A model generated the notes under the pieces. It saw only the letters and a program-made list of their open reading frames with translations, did no database searches and had not been told where the DNA came from. The translations under genes and the position numbers were made by a program. A stretch of DNA of 64,000 bases from Coptis chinensis (Eukaryota; Streptophyta; Magnoliopsida; Ranunculales; Ranunculaceae), in contig CM027382.1 in assembly GCA_015680905.1 (NCBI GenBank), forward strand, positions 11,753,501-11,817,500. Direction: 5' to 3'. Of the stretch, positions 48,301-58,700 are shown piece after piece (the first letter of the stretch is position 1; each line of letters starts with the position of its first letter).

Positions 48301-48718
48301 TGCGACAAGTTCTCACTAAAAGCCTAATAGTGCTCCAACAGTGTTTGTATAACCCTTGAGCGTTCTTATTGATTGCAATATTTACCTTAGATTATAGGAG
48401 TTTGCTATTAACTTTTTATTTATTTTTCTAATTCTTATATAGGGACTTAACAACTATTCAGGTTTTGTTGGCGTAAGGCATATTTACTCATGGGATTTGA
48501 AGCACTTGTGGGTGCATTACTTTTATGGGCATATTGCCGTGTGAAATTGAGTATGTATGATGCACAAAAGTTCAATTTATATGTAAAAAAATAGTGGAAA
48601 CACTCATGATTTTTTTTTTTCCAATAAAACTGGGGTTAAAATATTAAATTGACACGATTTTATTTTGCTAAATTTACCCATAATGACTCGAGTGGCGTAG
48701 CCACGGGTTAAATTCTAG
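45353..48718 (+). mobile_element. Candidate non-autonomous Helitron
   Basis: The 5' end TCCTCTATATAATAAAGC follows a host A. The 3' end has a perfect hairpin GTGGC-GTA-GCCAC (48692-48704), then GGGTTAAATTCTAG ending at 48718. Its end (GACTCG..GGCG..GGGTTAAATTCTAG) resembles that of the coding Helitron ending at 52879, suggesting the latter's proteins could have moved it. The next base is G, not the expected T, and the interior has no recognisable gene, so confidence is moderate. Confidence 0.45.
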
Positions 48719-51350
48719 GATGATGATAAAACCTGTATTAAAGTACGGAAATACTATGCATACTTGAAGTATTCTCACTCAGCCCCAGTGAAGCCCAACA
48801 AAGCCTGACTAAAGCCGAAGATTCCAAAAAGACAAAACCAATGCAGAACAGGACCAACTGTTTGATCTTTTCGTTGATTGAACTGTGCCTTATGATGGTG
48901 TTGATAAACCTAGTTACATCTTATGTGACTGAAAAGAAGACTGGTATGACACCATGACCACCAAAAGCCAAAAGCATGACATCCCAAAAGTACCTTCTGG
49001 TTGTGATGATGAATGGTCTCGACGATTTTAAGGCAATCTAGCAAATATATGACCTGTGTGAATGACTTTTACTAGAAGATGAAATATATTTTTTAGAGGT
49101 TGAAGTGAGAAACATGAGCAATAATTAACGTTGATTGTGGTCTGAGATCGTATGTGATATAGAACAAAATATAAATATTATAGAGCTTTGGCTCTCATTC
49201 TCATGATATTATTGTTAGTTTGAATCCACTTAATTAATTGTGAGGGAAGACCATTTTGGTTGGTACCTGGCAGTCTATATGATATGCTCAATATATTAAG
49301 TTTGGGTTTAGGTACTATGTTGCGAGATTTGCTATTGAAGCTTATTATTGTTTAGACATTCTATTAATACGATCATTCCAAATTGAAGTAGGCCCCTCCT
49401 CCTAGCCAATCTCAGATCTGCGTGTGTTCCATCTGGGTCGTTCAGTCGAGCAATTACCAGTAAAATGTTAACTATCTAATTCAACCTCTATACGTGTTGC
49501 AGGTTGTTTGAACTAATGCAATGTAGACAATCAACATGTCGTCAAGTTATGACATATATTTTCCGTGGTATCATGTTGTTATCTTGGTTTTATTTCAATA
49601 CTCATTATTCAATGCATGCCATTGAGAGTAAGGTGATCAACTTGAGGAAATGATGAGTAGGCGAAAAAGCTCATGGATAGTAAAAATTCAATTGCCTCAT
49701 TCTAGGTCTGTTTCTTTCTTCTTCTCTTTTTATTCATTTCCTCAATTTGCTATATCCACATTTTTCCCTAGATAAAGTTTGGTAGGCAAGCCCGTAGTTG
49801 CACTAATCTTATACAAATATTAAACTTACAATTTAAGCATTTCTTCTCCTTCAATTTGGTGTGAATATTGGTTACCCCTGATATGATGCACAATCACATA
49901 CTTCATGATAATTTTATTAGTTCGTTAATCATAACTTTCCCCATTTTTATTGTATTTGTATGAATTTTATGTATCTATTAATATATGTATGTGTTTCTAA
50001 AAAAATTCTATGTTTGACCATATTCATTCACGTAGAAACTTAAGTAGAGGTTTAACTATTCAGTATGATGGTCATATTTGTTTTAAGATTCTATCTAGAA
50101 TATGGAAGAATTAAGCCAAAGCCGGTTAAAATGAATTTGACAAGATTGCATAAAATGAGAACACCAGATGGGCTTAAGGTTGCCTTAGGCCTTGGATGGA
50201 GTTTTTCCATATAAGTAGGTAACTTCATTGAACTTATATGAACAAAGTTACGAAAAATGGCTAGAACCCAGAATCCACATAGATGTTATTCTATGTTATA
50301 AGTACCAATAGGCTATGCTAGGATCTTTAGTAACTTTGCTAGCGACTATTTTTTATGATTCAGGAATCCTATTGCCTATAAAGGCTTCAAGATTGATTTC
50401 CAATTCAAGGCTTTAGTTAATGAGAAATAATTACCAACTTTGGGTTACAGATCATTAGCAAATCAATTTTCATGCAATGAATTACTCTCTTGAAACACAA
50501 TCATCTAATACATCAATGCATATATTTTTTCATGCTCCGATCCCGAGCTCAACCAGTTTCCAATATGTTACATAGGTACCCTAAGACGAGTGTTTGGGAT
50601 ATAGTACTAGGGATGAATTTATGAGGTACCATATACAACATTGTCTACATGTTCAGCTGGCCACGTGGAAGTGGATTTGAGGCAGTCCAGTTTTGTAGAG
50701 ATCATCCAGAGGCAACATGGGATATTGTGTGGGGTAGTTGGGCAGAACTTTATCTTTTTTTACCATCAACCGATTTGGCTCCCTTGCTAATACCACCATC
50801 ACAACTACTCGGAAATTTGTGACCATCATGGTTTCTTCAGTGCTTAGTGGTAATTCCTTGTCAGCAAAGCAGTAGATCGAGTAGTGTCATAATGATCTTC
50901 TCTAGCTTTAATACCATAGATATTTGAAGTGAAGAAAGCTCCAGAAGAAAAGAAAATCCATGTAAGGAAGAATATTAATTCATCATACTTCTTTGTTTCT
51001 ATTATTATAGATGGGTCTAAGCCTTAAGGTTTAGTGTTCCCTTGAGTAGAGGAAAATGTAATCGGTCATTTATGTAAAATGAAGTAGTGTAAAGCATTTG
51101 TTCTCATTTCAGCATTGTCTCTTAGTTGTAAACACCAAAAATCATTTGATTTAAATTTAGGTTTGTAACAAGTAATACTATGCTTTGATGCATAACCATG
51201 TCAAGTCAGTAAGTTGACTTTCCATGTCCTGAATATTCCTTTCAGAATCAAAATGAAAAACAAATCAGTATCAATTAAAACTACATGATTTCACGTATGT
51301 ATTGCTAATATGTGCGTAGCACGTGCATGATGCTAATATATATATATATA
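48719..51350. other. AT-rich intergenic DNA with a Helitron-like 3' end at 51336
   Basis: No convincing ORF in 2.6 kb. Near its end a hairpin GTGC-GTA-GCAC (51312-51322) is followed 10 nt later by CTAA and a T (51333-51337), matching a Helitron 3' terminus. It may close the element that starts at 38433, or be an isolated solo end. Confidence 0.35.
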
Positions 51351-51745
51351 GCCCGGCTCCTAAAAGGACCTTAAATAAGTACCAAATTTAAAACACCCAC
51401 AACTTTACCTACAAAATGATTTAAACCCTAATCTTTTGTGCATATGATCTACTAACTATAAAGAACATCTCTACAAAAATTCAACTCGTTTGATATCCTC
51501 TAACTTAGATAAAATTGTTTCCACTTTTGAATATATATATAAAGGTTCAGAAATGTCTAGTTTTTGCATTCATCTTTTGCTAGTGTTAAAAATTGTCGAA
51601 CGAGTTGAATTTTTGTAGAGATGTTCTTTATAGTTAGTAGATCATATGCACAAAAGATTAGGGTTTAAATCATTTTGTAGGTGAAGTTGTGGGTGTTTTA
51701 GATTTGGTACTTATTTAAAGTCCTTATTTAAGGTCCTTTTAGGAG

Positions 51746-51822
<77 letters not shown>

Positions 51823-51858
51823 TAAAGTCCTTATTTAAGGTCCTTTTTAGGAGCGGGC
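51351..51858. mobile_element. MITE with long inverted repeats and an internal AT microsatellite
   Basis: The left end GCCCGGCTCCTAAAAGGACC is mirrored at the right end as the reverse complement of 51839-51858 (TTAGGAGCGGGC). Arms of about 150 bp (51351-51497 and 51598-51748) pair with a ~100-bp loop. An (AT)n tract of about 70 bp (51748-51818) and a second copy of the terminal ~40 bp follow the right arm. It encodes no protein. Flanks are (TA)n, which hides any target duplication. Class unknown, Mutator- or Tc1-like by size only. Confidence 0.75.
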
Positions 51859-51877
51859 TATATATATATATATATAT

Positions 51878-52829
51878 GGGTAAGCTACGTCGACATACTA
51901 TTCTAACATACTATCTTGACATACCCAGCCAACTGTCAGATCCAACAAAATCTAACGTTCGATATACTTCTAAAAAAACCCAAGCAAATAAAAGAAAATG
52001 GGCCACAAAAACGGGGGTAAATATGTTATTTTCTTTTAGAAAAAAGAAAAACCTTCTTCTTCATTCACGATGTTTTTCACAAAAACCACTCGACATATTA
52101 GAACATGACATTAGAATTTAAAATTTTCCAGCGCATTACAAAAAGATGACAGCAAAGACGATCAAAACGGAGGCGTATTTGTCAATGGCAAAGCGAGGTT
52201 TATGATAACAGATGATTTGAAGGTATTGCCTCTGTCAACATCAAATAGTGTAGAACTTCTCAATAAGCTTGGTGTCAAAGATGTCAGTGTGCTTGGGGAC
52301 AAGATTGTTACAGTTGGGAAAGTAGAGGTAATTTTTTTCTTAAATGAAACCAGAGCAATTTCATTCTGGAAGCATGTTGGATGGGTGATATTTTAGAATT
52401 TTATCTCTTCTCTTCAGGTTTTGTCTCGATCTACTCAGGCTTTCATTGCTAAAATGAAACCTCTCACTGATTTGTTTCTGTTGAAGAATGTCGATTGATG
52501 TGACCCCGCTTTCACCCATCTCAAACATATTCGCTCTGAACAGACTCAATATTCCCATCACTAACGAGCGGAATTTTTTTAAATTATAATGCCATGTTCT
52601 AGTATGCCAAGTGGTTTTTGTGAAAACGCAACGTGAATGAAGAAGAAGAAAGGGTTTTTCTTTTTTCTAAAAGAAAATAACATATTTACCCCCATTTTTT
52701 GTGACCCATTTTCTTTTATTTGCTTGGTTTTTTAGAAGTATATCTGGAACGTTAGATTTTGTTTGATCTGACAGTTGGGTGGGTATGTCAAGATAGTATG
52801 TTAGAATAGTATATCGACGTAGCCGGCCC
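51878..52829. mobile_element. TIR element that has captured a DUF674 gene piece (Pack-type)
   Basis: Inverted arms of about 250 bp: the left starts GGGTAAGCTACGTCGACATA. The right (52570-52829) read backwards gives GGGCCGGCTACGTCGATATA, and the two then agree closely for most of their length. Between them (52140-52565) is host coding sequence with an intron. Long TIRs starting GGG and carrying gene fragments suggest a Pack-MULE. Flanking 9-mers are both TA-repeat, so the target duplication cannot be judged. Confidence 0.72.
52143..52498 (+). pseudogene. Captured DUF674-family gene fragment, intron retained
   Basis: Exon piece 52143-52327 reads GGVFVNGKARFMITDDLKVL, then PLSTSNSVELLNKLGVKDVS and a GDKIVTVGKVE end. 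A 90-bp intron follows (GAG|GTAATT to TTCAG|GTTTTG, 52328-52417). The second piece, 52418-52498, reads VLSRSTQAFIAKMKPLTDLF to a TGA at 52496. The phase is conserved across the intron. The match to plant DUF674 (FVKG..FMITDDL..PLS..LLNK) is from memory of the family, whose function is unknown. Both ends are truncated by the TIRs. Intron retention means capture at DNA level. Confidence 0.7.

Positions 52830-52878
<49 letters not shown>
52830..52878. repeat. TA microsatellite between two elements
   Basis: About 24 TA units separate the Pack-type element from the Helitron 3' end. A similar tract lies at 51859-51877, as if both DNA elements had landed within one TA array. Confidence 0.8.
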
Positions 52879-52879
<1 letters not shown>

Positions 52880-53349
52880 TAGAAATTAACCCCGGAATTA
52901 ACGCCGTATCGAGTCATAACATTATTTATTTTTTTATTAATTAAATTAAAAGCTGCAAAAGAAACACAAAAATCTAATAACTATTATTTACAAAATTAAT
53001 ATTGAGTGCTTATGGAGGGTGTATGCTACTTAGATTGCTTTGGATTAGGATGACCTTTGTTATATAAACATATGCCTCAAATTCATTCATTTATCAGAAA
53101 ATTTAAGAAGTCATTATCTTATCAAATATTGTATTTTTTTTATCTAAAAATATCCAAAAAGCAAATTCCTTTATCTAGCAAAATGCTACGACATAACAAC
53201 CAGTCAATATTTCACAGTCGTTGTTAGCTGATCTAGATTCAAATCCTCACATACAATGAAGGGTTATTTATTTCCTAACCATATGTATAAAAAGAAATTG
53301 AGAAATAAACATCAAAGCTCAAAAGTTACGAAATACACCTTCTCTCAAA

Positions 53350-56300
53350 CTAAAGCATGACTTCATGATACACGATATTAGTTGTGTAGTTTGAAGAATC
53401 AGGAGGGAGGATGACACTGATTCGTTTTGAAGAAGTGCATCTTGATAATGCCACATATAATTGACCATGGCTAAACACCTGGTTTCGCAAATCAATACCA
53501 ACGCATTCTTAACAATGCCCTTTGTGATTTGTTTATCGTCATTGCAAACGACAATCGAATCAGAAACTGTCGTTTGGTCATTTGAAATGGTATTTCATTG
53601 GTCGAAGGCGTTAATGATATTCTCGGGATAAAGCATACATTCCCTGCTTTTTCTCCAGTTAAGATTAGAACTTGCACCACTTGTGGCTTTGTGCACACAA
53701 TCATCAGGCGCGTGCCGTTACAAAGTCCATCTGTTGGCGCTATATTTCTTAGCAACATTACTGGGCATCCCTTCTTGAGAGTAAGCTTGAATGGAGGCAA
53801 CCCGAAGGATCGAGAGTAAGTTCAAGTACTCTGTCGGATAGCTATTTGTGTTACCACTATCAACAACAACGGCAAATGCTAACTTGTCGACACCTAAGCA
53901 AACAATTTCTTCCCGTGAAACATATCTAGTGCAAGATCATTTATAGTGCTAACATCATCGCTAAGGTCTTTGAAGGATAGTCCACTCGGTCAAATAATTT
54001 GGGTCAGCTTCATACTGCTCACTTAGATCGGGATATACATTATTTAGCAAGTCATGAAGATTGCTACAATTTTGAATCTTTGGCGGCAATTGAACATTTT
54101 CTTCTGGTTTCATTCCAACCTAAAAATTTCAAATGAGAGCATATGAGATGAGTGATTGTGTATAATTTAAAATGGTCAGCAAAAAGCATTATTTTTTTCA
54201 AGAAATTAAGTAATACCTCCATCAAGAAATTGGAGAACAACACATTCTATGGCAAGTCACTGTTTAATCTCATATTTTGCACCAAAGATAAAACATTGAC
54301 GTGTTTCTAGAGCAAAGACCTTCTCAGTGATGCACCTACAATATCCTCACGTTCACCTTGTGGTACAACTGGCAGAATTTGTCAGAAGTCACCGCCTAGA
54401 ACAACAGTGATTCCACCAAATGGTTTTTCATTGTTACAAACATCCTGGAGTGAACGGTCAACTACTTCAATACAAAACCTATGCTGCATCGAGACTTTAT
54501 CCTAAATTATCAGTTTTGTTTATTTAAACAGATCTGCTTGGAGCGAATCCTTTTTGAAGCCGCACATAGAGTTCTCCAACACATCAAAAGGAATAGCAAA
54601 AGTTGAATGAGTTGTTCTACCACCATCTAATAAAAGCGACGCAATACCAGATGAGGCAACTGCAATCATAATATGTCCTTGATGACGACATTTAGCTGCA
54701 ATCGTATTATACACAAATGTCTTTCCTGTACCTGCAACTCCATTTAAGAAGAAAATTCCCCCTGTATTTTGCATGACTGAATCAACCACAGTATCAAATG
54801 CATGGCATTACTCATTGTTAAGATGATCAATGTTACGGTTGATTTGTTCATCTTGTAAATCAAACTGGAGTTGGCGTTGCTCCCAAATTAGTCTATTTCC
54901 AATCCCTTTAATTTGTTCCATTTTTTGAGTGGTTGGGGCATCGGGGGAAAGTCTTCTAGAGTTTTGTTTTTAGATTCCATGAGAAACTGCTCCAATAGAT
55001 GCAACCCGTGTAATGTCACTGCGCAGAAAAATTGTGTATTAATAATATAATATAGGCTACATGAAGGAGACATTAATATAATATCTGTCACCTGCTCTTT
55101 TGATGGATTAGGAATGTTGAAGATAGTTCGTAATTTGTGCGCTAGGTCGTCGCATATACTTTTTGAGAATCTATCCCACAAATGGATGTGGTTGCACCGA
55201 TTGCATTCTAACAGAATAATGCCGAACAATCTCCTTAGCTGATATCCAGTATTCATTATCGCTGCTTCTTCTAAACAATGTATCCACTCTCCATCATCTT
55301 CAAGAAGTCCACGTGCAACACACGTAGCCTTGAATGTTGGATGACGAATACCTTCAAAATTGCGAAGATCCTCAAATGATGTTGGGCCCTTTACGATGGT
55401 CAATAGTAGACGCAAATAAAACCTCTCTCCCTCGTTCGGCTTGGCAAAATATATCCTGCCAATAGCATAACCACTACTTATTTTAGTCCATACCTTTTCT
55501 GTTTTGTGCCAAACAAAGTGCTCGGGGAATTTTTGGTAAGTATAGGCCCGAGCATCTAGATTTGAAGCACAACAGTCGAAGAATGAAGTGAGACTCGACT
55601 TTTGTCGTTTCGCCCTCTCAAGAATATTCTCCATCGCTTCCTTAGGGTTGAACACAACATGATGCATACCTGGCAACAAATCATAACTTAACAGTATGGC
55701 ATTCCAGTATAACTTAATAGTATATTGATGAAATTTGTTTAATCAAGTGTTAAATACCTTGCAAGTGAAGAGATAATCTTACAACAGTTGGAAACTCTTC
55801 ATGTAAGGAAAACCCAAATAGCCGCCAAGCTACTTCTGGTGGTCCAATATATCTGGCATCAATGTACTGTTTAATCTCATTTCCGCCGTCCAACACCATT
55901 GTTGTTCTGTCATTGCCCTTGTAGATGTACTTGTGGATGTACTTAACACATTGCAATCCCAAGACACACACCCGACATTAATGTGACAATTAAACATCCT
56001 CACCAACTGTGGATTATATGGGACAACATTCCTATTGTCAACCTCTTTGTCTTTCACTATATAGACCGTCTGCGTGTTTGCGGCGATATAAAGTGGATAA
56101 CCGTCTTTTTGTATAGTTGTCGTGTCTGTAAACTCATGTGGAAAATGCTTTGTGCACTTGCTATTTTCCATACACGGTGAGTTCATATTTTTAACACCAC
56201 ACGGTCCATGGATCATACAACTCTTTATTGTATCAAAGAGCAAGGGATCCTTATCTGGGTCGGGAAATTCTGCAGATATAATTCAATCAATTTGGGCTGC

Positions 56301-57615
56301 GGTACGAATTTTATCTTCATGCTTGATGAAAAAGAGTGCATGCATGTGCGGGAGGCCACGCTTATGAAATTCAGTGGTGTACACATGAGCTACTTCACGG
56401 CCAAACACATTTTTCTTCTTGATAAATTTCATTAAAGCTCTTCTCTTCAATTCGAAAACACGGGCAAGAACATCAGGTCAATCAAACGCATTTTGGTTCT
56501 CTAAAAGGGCTTCTTGCACTTCTGGCCAGTGAGGATTAGCCGTCATCGTAAGGAATATATCTGGATGCTTATTGTAACGTGTTATAGCCATCGAGTCTTA
56601 AAAGATCTTATACATGTACCTTGGACTTCCAATGAACGATGATGGCAAAATAAACCGCTAACCAACCTAATCAGGATCCATACCCTCAGCTAAATCTGTC
56701 AAACTCATGTACACTTCAGCACGAAGATCCTTTTGGTGGGTACAATGATAGTATAGCCGATTTTGCTCAGTAGAAGCCCAAGCATCACACAAAAACTCCT
56801 GAAATAATTTTCCACCATGGAGTATTGCTGAATATTCAGTATGACGTTCAAAAGAACGATATGCATAGAACACCATCTGAGTCAATTGCCTCGAATCGTT
56901 GTCATTGACATCATAAAGTTTCATTTCGGCTGACCATCCAAGCTCACCCCGAGGGAAAAACAAAAGATAATGCAGGGTAGATAAGCGGGATTACATTCAT
57001 CAATCCGCTTCAGTGCATTGCCTGATCTATACTGAAGAATGATATCCCTTGTGCTTCTGATTTCAGTTCCATCCCCAGGTATAACAACTTCAATTTCATT
57101 TGCTGAAAGAAGATTGTATCGTCGTCGGTCAGTATATGTATTATAATGGAGATAAGCTGCCACGTCATTTTCCTCACCTGGGCGAGCACTCAATATATCA
57201 TATGTTTGACGAAATTTTACAACAAATCTATTACAATTTGACAATGTACTCTGAATGACATCTAAAACATCACGTCTCAATTCTGGATTTCGGCGATGAC
57301 ACACATCAAGGGCAATCGGGTCATAAAACATAGAGTTGAGCATAAGTCGGATCTTTCTCGTGTTCCGCAATAATGATCCAATTTGATGGCGTAATTCACC
57401 ATGAACGGTGAATGGAATAGGACCGCTACCGCTGAATATTCGGTCATCCGATTGACAACCGAGATTGGTAAATGCATTAGCCAAGTTATACTGACGAAGA
57501 TGTTGTCTAAATGACCTGGCTTTGGCGTCACTACCATCATATAGATCTTGAATTGCAGGAGGCAATGGACTAAGTAGAGGAAGACTGACTTTTCCTTGTT
57601 TGCAACACATCCCTA
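53350..57615 (-). pseudogene. Helitron Rep/PIF1-type helicase protein, broken
   Basis: Domains on the minus strand: the Helitron_like_N region (57610-56667; RSFRQHLRQYNLANAFTNLG, LLFFPRGELGWSAEMKLYD); Rep motif with HUH-type residues in GLPHMHALFF, His-Met-His at 56340-56348; and the Tyr motif VKYIHKYIYKGNDR near 55930. A middle region follows (55679-54888). The helicase has Walker [11 protein letters not shown] at about 54718-54741, [25 protein letters not shown] and finally [13 protein letters not shown], ending at a TAG at 53350. Rep nicks and rejoins single strands during rolling-circle transposition and the helicase unwinds. Stops (for example near 56281 and 54807) and frameshifts (near 53500) mean it is inactive. 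Confidence 0.87.
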
Positions 57616-57777
57616 AAAGGGTCTTTTGACCGATGTATTTGCTAGCCTTTCATCTTTCCAGTGCAGAGCTTTACAAAAAGAGCATTCCACATCCATCTTT
57701 CCAAGATAATGGCGGACATTGTTGTGCATATTAGCAGGTTCTGCTATATTGACACTAGCTGTAAGAGGTTGAAAATA

Positions 57778-58367
57778 ATCATCCACTTCCATTTCACTTT
57801 GGGTGTCACTAACATGTAGGAAAAAAATCCTAATGAATGTTAGGAGTGGATTTTTTTTTTTAAAATGCTATAGAAAACATAATGAAATTCAACTTATATA
57901 TATGAAGACATTGATACTGGAATATTATGAAGGTATGCTTCTAAGTTCCTTCTAGTTCGTTTGTTCATTCTACCACTTATACGCTCTTTTTCTCTTCTAT
58001 TACGTTGGGCTAACTTGCATCGAGAAGTCTGAGAAGGTGTATAAGCATTGGTCGGACTAACACTAAGATCATCCACTTCCATTTCATTTTGGGTGTCACT
58101 AACATGTAGAAAAAAAAAAAAAAATAATGGGCTAGGAATGGAAATATTTTTGACTGAAAACAATGCAGAAAACACACAAAAGAAATGAAACTTACATATG
58201 GGAAGACATGGACACGGTATATTTTGAAGGTCCGCTTCTAAGTTCCTTCTTGTTAAACTTTGTCGCTTCTACCACTTATGAGCTCTCTTTCTCTTCTATT
58301 GCGTTGGGCCAACTTGCGCCGAGAAGGCTGAGAGGGTGTAAAAGCATTGGTCGGAATAACATTAAGA
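57778..58367 (-). repeat. Tandem duplication of a Helitron 5' exon block, ~290 bp
   Basis: Two adjacent copies (57778-58068 and 58069-58367) share ATCCACTTCCATTTCA, TGGGTGTCACTAACATGTAG and, on the minus strand, both encode PTNA[YF]TPSQ.SR.KLAQRNRR followed by E.ISGR. The shared peptide is basic and resembles N-terminal regions of plant Helitron proteins. Copies have diverged by substitutions and small indels. Confidence 0.75.
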
Positions 58368-58700
58368 GTGGATTGTGGAAAAGTAACTACAACCTCATTT
58401 TGCACAGGAGGTGATTGGACTTGATGGCCTTCATTTCCTTGTTTTTCCAAAAACTGCATTTTATATTTGATAAAACATAACCATTAGAAGGCAGTGAACA
58501 ACCACCGCATATAATGAACGTATATATGTTACATACCTTAGCAAGGGTAGCAAGCACATGGTCAATGACCCGTTGTTTATGCTCACGTACTCGATTTATA
58601 TAATCCAATTCTCTTTGTTGCATGATACAAGTACATGAAAAGCCGCATAAAAAATTAAATGAGAACATTGTCAAATTAACAAAAGAGTTTTTCTTTGTTA

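Larger units (their letters stand above)
52879..58700 (-). mobile_element. Decayed autonomous Helitron (Rep-helicase type)
   Basis: The minus-strand 3' end is CTAG at 52879-52882, followed by a host T and preceded by GGGGTTAATTT, with a GC-rich imperfect stem nearby. Rep/helicase coding runs from about 57610 to 53350. The 5' end is not fixed; a TCTCTATATTAAAC start at 59326 (minus) is one candidate but lacks the host A. The true element may therefore be longer than given. All ORFs are interrupted. Confidence 0.7.

Noticed and set aside
53598..53819. Plus-strand ORF over the helicase region
   Set aside because: Antisense shadow of the minus-strand PIF1-type helicase motif [12 protein letters not shown].
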